Shown: piece after piece, positions 44,599 through 50,047 of the stretch
How the letters are laid out: every line of letters starts with the position of its first letter
Numbering within the stretch: position 1 is the stretch's first letter
Source of the DNA: Planctomycetota bacterium
GTDB lineage: Bacteria > Planctomycetota > Planctomycetia > Pirellulales > Pirellulaceae
Direction of reading: 5' to 3'
NCBI GenBank assembly: GCA_029259935.1
Contig: JAJDEH010000202.1
Location: 1-50,047, forward strand
DNA: 50,047 nucleotides
Notes under the pieces: generated by a model
What the model saw: only the letters and a program-made list of their open reading frames with translations
What the model was told of the DNA's origin: nothing
Database searches by the model: none
Translations under genes and position numbers: made by a program

Positions 44599-46440
44599 AT
44601 GGTAAGTCAGAACCAGGAACGGGCCGTCGGAATTGATCTAGGCACTACGTTTTCGGCCGTGGCCTACGTCGACCCGACTGGCCGACCCGAAACGCTGCTC
44701 AACGCCGAAGGCCAAAACAAGACTCCCAGCGCCGTCTTCTTCGACCGCGACGCGCCCGTGGTCGGCGTCGAGGCGTTGCGCGCCGGCCGGCATGAGCCCG
44801 AGCGGCTCGCTCAATTCGCGAAACGCGACATGGGCGAGTTGGCATACAACAAATCGATTCGCGGCGAACTGATTCCCCCCGAAGTGATTCAGGGAATTGT
44901 TCTGAAAAAGCTGAAGGCCGATGCCGAGATGAAATTGGGGACCGTCCACAAGGCGGTCATCACGGTGCCCGCGTTCTTTAACGAACCGTGTCGCAAGGCA
45001 ACGCAAGATTCGGGCCGGATGGCGGGCCTGGAAGTGATGGACATCATCAATGAACCAACCGCGGCGGCCATCTCCTATGGTTTTACCAGCGGCTTCCTCA
45101 GCGAGAGCGGGCAGAGCCATGAGTTGGAACGGATTTTGGTGTTCGACCTGGGCGGCGGAACATTTGATGTGACGATCATGGAAATCGATGGGGCCAAGTA
45201 CAAGGCCGTCGCTACCGCCGGCGACGTGTACTTGGGCGGCTATGATTGGGACTCGCGCATCGTTTCGTATCTTGCGGAACAATTTGAACAGCAATTCGGC
45301 GAAAGTGTCGAGCAGGACGCGGTCGCCATGCAATCGCTGTTGGAAATCGCCAACGAAGCCAAGCACGCGTTGTCGGCGCGTAAGGACATGGCAATCTACT
45401 TCGCCCACCAGGGCAAGCAACTGCGACTCAGCTTGGCGCGGGATAAATTTCAAGACCTGACCAAGGATCTCGTCGAACGTTCGATGGTCACCGTTCGCAT
45501 GGCGCTGCAAGAATCCAGTTTCCAGTGGAAGGATATTACGCGAGTTTTGATGGTGGGCGGATCGACGCGGATGCCAATGATCGAGCAAGCCGTTCGGCGC
45601 GAATGCGGCATGCAGGTCGACCGCTCGATGTCGCCCGACGAAGCGGTGGCTCAAGGGGCGGCCATCTATGCCAGTTTGTTGTTGCATTCGCCCGAAGCGA
45701 CCCGCTTTGGCATGTCGCTGTCGAATATTAATTCCCACGATCTGGGAGTGCTGGGAATTGAGCGGACGACCAAGCAGCAGCGGAAGCACGTCATGATCCC
45801 CCGCAATTCACCGTTGCCCGCCGAGCATACCCATCGATTCACGACGCATGCCGAGGGCCAGTCGAGTGTCAAGGTCGCGGTGGTGGAAGCGGGAGATGAA
45901 AGCGGGCAGAACTCGATCACGATCGGCAAATGCGTGATTTCCAACTTGCCGAAGGGGCTGCCGGCGGGGACGCCCGTCGACGTCAAATTCAGCTATGCCA
46001 CCAACGGCCGCCTGACGGTCAAGGCATGGCTGCCCAGCATGGATACCACGTCCACCAAATTGGAACTGGACCGCTCGGCGGGGCTTACCGACGAAGGCAT
46101 CGAGCAGTGGCGCAAACGTCTCGAAGACGGTATGCCGGATCCGGGCGGTGGCGAGGATGGAATCATTGAACTAGACGATGCCGAAATCGACATCGATCAC
46201 TCAGGTGCCAGCGACGATCTTGCCCTGGGGGACGACATCTTGGACATCAGCGAGATCGAAGGGGTCGTCGACGTCAGCGACATCGAAGGGATCATCGATA
46301 TCACGGACAGCGAGGGCATCGTGGAAATCAGCGAGATCGAAGAGACCGAAGTGATCCAAGAGACCAAGGAAATCAAAGACATCACGCCGTTGGACCCCGA
46401 AGTCGACGACTTGATCCAAGGATTCGATTTTGACAAGTGA
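44599..46440 (+). CDS. Hsp70-family chaperone-like ATPase with acidic repeat tail
   Basis: 613 residues. The ATPase part is complete: VGIDLGTTFSAVAYV (phosphate 1), AVITVPAFFNEPCRKAT, IINEPTAAAISYG, VFDLGGGTFDVTIME (about 181-195, phosphate 2) and VLMVGGSTRMPMI (near 319). A substrate-binding beta domain follows (about 370-505: NSHDLGVLGI, NLPKGLPAGTPVDVKFSYATNGRLTV). The alpha-helical lid of DnaK is missing; instead there is an acidic tail from about 525, including five nine-residue repeats. So it is a DnaK relative, not the housekeeping DnaK; no grpE or dnaJ gene is next to it. The start has no Shine-Dalgarno sequence but a pyrimidine-rich leader. The tail may bind a partner or localise the protein. 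It is probably monocistronic. Confidence 0.88.
   Translation: MVSQNQERAVGIDLGTTFSAVAYVDPTGRPETLLNAEGQNKTPSAVFFDRDAPVVGVEALRAGRHEPERLAQFAKRDMGELAYNKSIRGELIPPEVIQGIVLKKLKADAEMKLGTVHKAVITVPAFFNEPCRKATQDSGRMAGLEVMDIINEPTAAAISYGFTSGFLSESGQSHELERILVFDLGGGTFDVTIMEIDGAKYKAVATAGDVYLGGYDWDSRIVSYLAEQFEQQFGESVEQDAVAMQSLLEIANEAKHALSARKDMAIYFAHQGKQLRLSLARDKFQDLTKDLVERSMVTVRMALQESSFQWKDITRVLMVGGSTRMPMIEQAVRRECGMQVDRSMSPDEAVAQGAAIYASLLLHSPEATRFGMSLSNINSHDLGVLGIERTTKQQRKHVMIPRNSPLPAEHTHRFTTHAEGQSSVKVAVVEAGDESGQNSITIGKCVISNLPKGLPAGTPVDVKFSYATNGRLTVKAWLPSMDTTSTKLELDRSAGLTDEGIEQWRKRLEDGMPDPGGGEDGIIELDDAEIDIDHSGASDDLALGDDILDISEIEGVVDVSDIEGIIDITDSEGIVEISEIEETEVIQETKEIKDITPLDPEVDDLIQGFDFDK
46249..46383 (+). repeat. 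Five 27-bp units encoding nine-residue acidic repeats
   Basis: In-frame units at 46249, 46276, 46303, 46330 and 46357 encode SEIEGVVDV, SDIEGIIDI, TDSEGIVEI, SEIEETEVI and QETKEIKDI (residues 551-595 of the Hsp70 protein). The protein pattern is S-x-I-E-G-h-h-D/E-h; the DNA copies have diverged, so the repeat is old or under selection at the protein level. Confidence 0.75.
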
Positions 46441-46575
46441 AAGTTGCTTCGCGGCATGTGCGGATTTGGTTTCCCAGTTTCACGAATCGGTGGGCAAGGC
46501 CGAAAGCAATCTTCGATAACGTGCATTGACAGCGCCGGGTAATTAGTTCGCCGGAAACCGAAAAGAGGATCGCGT

Positions 46576-46956
46576 ATGCCCTGGGTTTATTTGGCGGTTG
46601 CGAGTTTATGCGAAATCACATGGGCTAGTTTGCTGAAATATTATTCAATTCGTGAGCGGCCGTTGATCAGCGTGATTGCCATCCTTGTGATGTTGTTGAG
46701 TTTTGTGTTTCTTGCGAACGCAATTCGCGGAATTCCGGTAGCCGTGGCTTACGGAATCTGGACGGGCATCGGAGTTATTGGTGTCGCTGGCGTGAGTGTG
46801 TTTATTACGCGTGAACCACTCACACGAATGCAGCTTTTGTTCTTGATGCTCGTCGTCATCGGTGTCGTTGGCCTTCACTTTTCGGCGCGTCGAGGAACTC
46901 TCTTGGAAGGATATCCCGGACAAGGCCGCTCCGCGACTGACAGCCACTCAGGTTGA
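46576..46956 (+). CDS. Small multidrug resistance (SMR) family transporter
   Basis: 126 residues, four membrane helices. The first helix has the essential glutamate in the family motif (LAVASLCEITWASLLKYYS, E13 by count). The third contains VAYGIWTGIGVIGVAG, closer to the SugE/Gdx branch (WTGIG) than to EmrE (WSGVG). Helix four is MQLLFLMLVVIGVVGLHF. As a homodimer it would exchange protons for cations; the Gdx branch exports guanidinium. A charged tail of about 20 residues after helix four makes it longer than the usual 105-110. AGAGGA six bases before ATG 46576 supports the start. Its stop overlaps by nine bases the end of the convergent TIR-like gene. Confidence 0.88.
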   Translation: MPWVYLAVASLCEITWASLLKYYSIRERPLISVIAILVMLLSFVFLANAIRGIPVAVAYGIWTGIGVIGVAGVSVFITREPLTRMQLLFLMLVVIGVVGLHFSARRGTLLEGYPGQGRSATDSHSG

Positions 46957-47850
46957 GACGCTTTCCCAAAGATCCTCGAATCGCTCGCGAATTTTTTTCG
47001 ACTTGGATCCGCTGATGAGGAAAAAATAGGGGAGTTTTTCTTCAATCGGGGACATGATGACGACTTTTTCATGGATCGAATAGGGATCGTAGACGATGAC
47101 CTCGGATTCGACCTGATGCTCGTCAACGTACCGGACTTCCAGATTGTTGATAGCTGGGTCCGCGAGACCATGCTTTTCTAGAAATCGACGCGAACTTCTT
47201 CGGGCGTCGCGTGTGTCGGGAAGAATGTATTTGTAGGTAATGCCGCGATGCAGAACATTGTTTGTGACGACCTCGGCGAAGAGTTTTAGATCGGTTTCGC
47301 TATTTGGCTCAATGATCCAGATTTCGTCTTGCACACTCCCTTCGATTTCCAACACCTCCGCGGCCGGCAGCACCAAGTTGCTGTGGCAAATCGGCGCAAA
47401 GTCGTAAACCGGATTTGACGGAAGTTCCACGCCGTCACAAACTTTAATTATCGCCGTCGTCAGCTCGTTGCGCAGTAGCTCGCGGCCCCTATCTGATTCG
47501 TCGTACTCGATAACACGATACGATTGGACATCAAATGGAACTGAATTGACGTCCTGTGTCACCATCACTGTCTTGTTTCCGGCCGAGTGTGCGATGCCCA
47601 ATTCATAGAATACATTCGGGTTATTTCCGCTGAGAACAGCGACGATGACCTGGGAGTGATAGATGCTGTCGATAATTTCGCGCGCGATCGAGCCCGGACC
47701 GGCGAATTCATCACCCCGACGACATACCAAGGGGATCGAAGTTTGGCGTGCCGCCGCGACAACCGCGGGTTGAATTGCATCGCGATACATTGCGTTGTAT
47801 TGCTCTGCAAACGGCATGATTACATAGCAGATACGCGATGGCTTGGGCAT
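46948..47850 (-). CDS. TIR-like nucleotide-binding domain protein
   Basis: 300 residues. Residues 6-115 form a TIR-like/nucleoside-deoxyribosyltransferase-like domain: CYVIMPFAEQYNAMY, then CRRGDEFAGPGSIAREIIDSI, VIVAVLSGNNPNVFYELGIAHSAGN (with E83, the likely catalytic glutamate) and TVMVTQDVNSVPFDVQSYRVIEY. Such domains cleave NAD+ or bind nucleotides and are common in bacterial defence genes. The C-terminal part (about 165-300) is another alpha/beta domain (DEIWIIEPNSETDLKLFAEVV, RGITYKYILP, SEVIVYDPYS, YFFLISGSKSKKIRERFEDLW) that looks like an inactive PLD-type fold, since no HxK motif is present; this is tentative. No ribosome site is seen. It converges with the SMR gene with a nine-base overlap; no adjacent defence gene was found. 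Confidence 0.75.
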   Translation of the reverse strand: MPKPSRICYVIMPFAEQYNAMYRDAIQPAVVAAARQTSIPLVCRRGDEFAGPGSIAREIIDSIYHSQVIVAVLSGNNPNVFYELGIAHSAGNKTVMVTQDVNSVPFDVQSYRVIEYDESDRGRELLRNELTTAIIKVCDGVELPSNPVYDFAPICHSNLVLPAAEVLEIEGSVQDEIWIIEPNSETDLKLFAEVVTNNVLHRGITYKYILPDTRDARRSSRRFLEKHGLADPAINNLEVRYVDEHQVESEVIVYDPYSIHEKVVIMSPIEEKLPYFFLISGSKSKKIRERFEDLWESVST

Positions 47851-48291
47851 TTGATGTAGGCATGAGATTGTGCGGACAAAGAGACAAGGCGATTGCTAAT
47901 TATTCTAACCGCGATCCAAGAGAACAAGTGGAAATCTCTTTCCCAACGTCGATCCATGCGAACAACCGTGATTGGCGGAGCAAATTGCATCGGATAACCG
48001 AAGAGCTTTGGGCGGCTTACGTTCGGAGAGGGACGCCCGTCCATCGTGTCGCCTTGTCGTAGGATCACACGGGCCGCGCAGAATCGTAGCCTTCTTCATC
48101 GGAAGCAATCGACCGCGCCCAAATTGTCACCTGCTACCCAATCATTTGCATATTTCCGATCAGTCGGGTTCCAGCGATGAAAGGGGCAACAGGCGGCATT
48201 TCGTTGACAGTTTTCCCGGCGCATGCGAGAATTCTGATTGAGGGGCCACGATTATCGCCGACCCAAACAGGCGGCCGAGAGGAACAGGCGA
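47851..48291. other. 441-base intergenic region
   Basis: This separates the divergent TIR-like gene and the exported hypothetical gene. Small frames such as 47838-48062 and 47972-48241 have no ribosome site and unconvincing composition, so no gene is called. The right end holds a promoter (48204-48232). Confidence 0.5.
48204..48232 (+). promoter_or_regulatory. Promoter-like site of the exported hypothetical gene
   Basis: TTGACA (48204-48209) and GAGAAT (48227-48232) are 17 bases apart. A start near 48239 would leave a leader of about 53 bases to ATG 48292. The -35 is perfect and the -10 keeps four of six bases. Confidence 0.45.
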
Positions 48292-49209
48292 ATGAAGATC
48301 CACCAATCGAACTATTATTTGTTGACGCTGGCGATCGTCTTGATGTCAACCGCGACCTTCGCCCAACGAGGCCCGGCCCCGGGCGGTCGCGGTGTCCCGC
48401 GCGGCGCGGTGCCAGGCGGCGCTGGTGGTCGGCCTCCACTCCGTCGCGGTGATTTTGCCGCACCCGGCCGGGCCGACGAAGCCGAGAGAGTCGAAATCCG
48501 GGAAATCGAACTTTCAGGGGTGATCCAGGAATTTAGGAACGACGGTCTTATTTTGCTGGCGGACGGCCAGGCCTACGAAGTAGACCTTGTTCATAACGGA
48601 ATCAATATTCCCCCGCCCCGAATCCTGTTTGACCGCGAGGAAGATCTGCGGTTTCTCGCGCCCGGAATGATCATACGTTTCGAGGCGGAAATGAAACGCG
48701 GAGACGTTGAAGGCGAAATGTCCACGTTGGAAGTCGTTGGCCACGTGGATCGCCGCCCATTGCCACCGCTGGGATTGACTCAAATCCATGATGTGGACGC
48801 CGACAAGGACGCGGAGGTCGCCGCCCCGCGACAGGGACAGGAGACTGGCCGCTTTCAAATTGTGGGGCGTTTCAAACGCAACACTCGAAATCGTTTACTC
48901 ATTGAAGTGCCCGATCGGGCTCGACCCGAGGAGTGGCGAACTTTAGGAGTGCTTGTCAGTCGAGAGGCCAACGTAAAATTGGCGAGCATGATCTTTGCGA
49001 ACGTCGGTGAGGCGATTGACGTGAAGGGTGTTGAACCCGTTCGCGAAGTGTCGCTATTCCTGTATGCGACCGACGTTCGGGTCAAGAGCGCGGAGAAAAG
49101 CGGTTCGCCTCGTAAAAAGGGTCCAGGCGCCCGCAAGGCGGCGGCGTCCGATCGTCCCGCGTTGGGGCGCAGAGCCTCCACGCCGGGCACGATTCTAGAA
49201 ATTAACTGA
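48292..49209 (+). CDS. Exported hypothetical protein
   Basis: 305 residues from ATG 48292. A signal peptide (SNYYLLTLAIVLMSTATFA) is followed by a Gly/Pro/Arg-rich stretch (GPAPGGRGVPRGAVPGGAGG) and a mainly beta body with two similar-looking OB-like halves, IELSGVIQEFRNDGLILLADGQAYEV and FQIVGRFKRNTRNRLLIEVPDR, each followed by charged turns. The tail is basic (RKKGPGARKAAASDRP). I do not recognise a family. GAGAGGA lies about nine bases before the start; the longer frame from 48238 would hide the signal peptide. It converges with the DUF1844 gene; a six-base hairpin (49207-49221) lies between them. Confidence 0.75.
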   Translation: MKIHQSNYYLLTLAIVLMSTATFAQRGPAPGGRGVPRGAVPGGAGGRPPLRRGDFAAPGRADEAERVEIREIELSGVIQEFRNDGLILLADGQAYEVDLVHNGINIPPPRILFDREEDLRFLAPGMIIRFEAEMKRGDVEGEMSTLEVVGHVDRRPLPPLGLTQIHDVDADKDAEVAAPRQGQETGRFQIVGRFKRNTRNRLLIEVPDRARPEEWRTLGVLVSREANVKLASMIFANVGEAIDVKGVEPVREVSLFLYATDVRVKSAEKSGSPRKKGPGARKAAASDRPALGRRASTPGTILEIN

Positions 49210-49221
49210 TCGGAACGATCA
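49207..49221. terminator. Short hairpin between convergent genes
   Basis: TGATCG-GAA-CGATCA forms a six-base stem beginning in the stop codon of the exported protein gene and lying just before the stop of the DUF1844 gene on the other strand. It may serve both transcripts, but there is no clear U-run. Confidence 0.3.
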
Positions 49222-49228
49222 AGCATCG

Positions 49229-49666
49229 CTACAGTTGAATCGGCGATTCCGTGTCGCTGGTGGCGTCACTAGGTGGAGGTTGATAGCCGCCCCGCACGTA
49301 GTCCATGCGAAGTTCGTGCAGAGTATCGGTGACCATGGTTTGCTCTTCGGGCGTGAGATTCCCTTTGGTCTTTTCCTCCAGAACGCCCAGCATGTCGATG
49401 TGGAACTTGGCCAACTCCAGATGCTTGTGCAGTTTGCCTTCGGCGTCTGGAATGCGTCCCAGCGAGGCCATCGCCTGTGTGGCCATCGTGGAAACCAGCA
49501 TCGGAAAACTCACCGGTGGCAATTTTTCGCCGGCACCCGAGTCGTCGCCCTCGTCTTGGCGTTTCTCCTGCTGACTCTTTTCCAACGCTTCTTTTTCAGC
49601 CTGCGCTTTGGCTTTCCAGTCTTCGTCGACAATGATTTTGGGTTGCTCTTCGGGTTGCTCAGACAT
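49229..49666 (-). CDS. DUF1844 family protein
   Basis: 145 residues, cytoplasmic, with an acidic, low-complexity N-terminus (KAQAEKEALEKSQQEKRQDEGDD). The conserved part follows: LPPVSFPMLVSTMATQAMASLG, LHKHLELAKFHIDMLGVLEEKTKGNLT and MVTDTLHELRMDYV. That is the DUF1844 pattern, a small helical family common in planctomycetes and deltaproteobacteria with no known function. It lies 55 bases downstream of the CTP synthase gene on the same strand, and may share its transcript. Confidence 0.87.
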   Translation of the reverse strand: MSEQPEEQPKIIVDEDWKAKAQAEKEALEKSQQEKRQDEGDDSGAGEKLPPVSFPMLVSTMATQAMASLGRIPDAEGKLHKHLELAKFHIDMLGVLEEKTKGNLTPEEQTMVTDTLHELRMDYVRGGYQPPPSDATSDTESPIQL

Positions 49667-49721
49667 GAAGAATTCCTTGTCGATGGCCTAAAAAAAGTAC
49701 GGCGATCAGTCCGCCTGTGAG

Positions 49722-50047
49722 CTAATCGTTTTTTTTTTCGCGGCGGACCTGCTGCCGCTGCACCGCCGCCGCCACGAAACCGGCGAACAGCGGCTGGGCC
49801 GAGGTCGGTTTCGATTTGAACTCTGGATGAAATTGTACGGCCACGAACCATGGGTGATCAACAATCTCGATGATCTCGACGAGCCCTTGATCCGGGCTCG
49901 TGCCGGCGAATCGCATTCCGTGTGCCTCGAACTGCCCCCGATACGCGTTATTGAATTCGAACCGGTGCCGGTGGCGTTCGTGAATCGTCGAGTGGCCATA
50001 GCAAGCAAATGCTGCACTTCCTTCATCCAATTCGGCCGGATGCGCTC
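49722..50047 (-). CDS. pyrG: CTP synthase, C-terminal end (partial)
   Basis: Only the last 108 residues or so are in the window; the gene continues past the right edge. The C-terminal part of the class I glutamine amidotransferase domain is clear: [15 protein letters not shown], then [31 protein letters not shown] with the catalytic His and Glu in QFHPEF. CTP synthase makes CTP from UTP, ATP and glutamine. The remaining tail ([13 protein letters not shown]) is basic. The frame is open to the edge ([16 protein letters not shown]), so TTG 50028-50030 is not the real start. Confidence 0.95.
   Translation of the reverse strand, partial: AHPAELDEGSAAFACYGHSTIHERHRHRFEFNNAYRGQFEAHGMRFAGTSPDQGLVEIIEIVDHPWFVAVQFHPEFKSKPTSAQPLFAGFVAAAVQRQQVRREKKND

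Noticed and set aside
44638..45789. 383-residue open frame on the minus strand
   Set aside because: Antisense to the well-supported Hsp70 gene; composition typical of a shadow frame in GC-rich DNA.
47838..48241. Small plus-strand frames between the TIR-like and exported-protein genes
   Set aside because: Overlapping frames without ribosome sites; neither resembles a small toxin or antitoxin.
1..50047. CRISPR arrays, tRNA/rRNA genes, transposons, prophage
   Set aside because: Looked for regular direct repeats, tRNA arm patterns, transposase motifs and phage structural genes on both strands; none was seen by eye.

Overview
The window comes from the chromosome of a planctomycete, most likely a Pirellulales-type organism. 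The evidence is the gene content: a planctomycete-type ECF sigma factor paired with a Ser/Thr kinase, the PSD1-cytochrome/DUF1549/DUF1553 plus DUF1501 pair, two BlaI-M56 pairs, many WD40, FG-GAP and UnbV-type propeller proteins, a DUF1844 gene next to CTP synthase, and moderately GC-rich DNA with mostly weak ribosome sites. I saw no tRNA, rRNA, CRISPR array, insertion sequence or phage gene.

Layout. 1-6.9 kb: the tail of an unrecognised gene, an exported thioredoxin-fold protein, then a sigma factor directly followed by a membrane Ser/Thr kinase with WD40 and TPR repeats. That kinase gene is broken by a 10-bp tandem duplication (frameshift near 5.2 kb) and by an in-frame TAG at 5830. 7-11.9 kb (minus strand): a 1642-residue DUF4062-STAND NTPase-WD40 protein with about 18 blades, of the type found in bacterial conflict and immunity systems. 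12.2-16.3 kb: a BlaI repressor translationally coupled to an M56 (BlaR1-like) metalloprotease whose C-terminus carries carboxypeptidase-regulatory-like domains and a seven-bladed WD40 propeller. 16.4-18.1 kb: small BON, membrane and TerB-like genes. 18.4-22.6 kb: the PSD1/DUF1549/DUF1553 and DUF1501 pair. 22.7-25.1 kb: a second BlaI-M56 pair, here fused to TPR and a DUF1579-like domain.

25.1-35.8 kb: minus-strand genes for a DUF1805 protein, an SRAP (HMCES/YedK) DNA-protein crosslink protein, two small proteins, an FG-GAP/SASA esterase chimera and a family 2 glycosyltransferase; then transcription factor Rho (with a terminator-like hairpin just before its start codon), a lipoprotein amidohydrolase and a non-RD Ser/Thr kinase with a Cache-like sensor. 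36-39.5 kb: succinate dehydrogenase sdhCAB with a clear promoter and terminator-like hairpin. 39.6-44.2 kb: an exported PHP-domain protein and an exported FG-GAP/UnbV/propeller protein. 44.6-50 kb: an Hsp70 with an acidic nine-residue-repeat tail, an SMR transporter, a TIR-like nucleotide-binding protein in convergent overlap with it, an exported hypothetical protein, a DUF1844 protein and the C-terminal end of CTP synthase.

The common theme is signalling and surveillance: two kinases, one linked sigma factor, two protease-repressor switches and one STAND NTPase, nearly all with repeat or periplasmic sensor modules. The strongest candidates for undescribed biology are the two BlaI-M56 systems with exchanged sensor domains, the DUF4062-STAND protein with its unusual blade signature, and the TIR-like protein at 47 kb.
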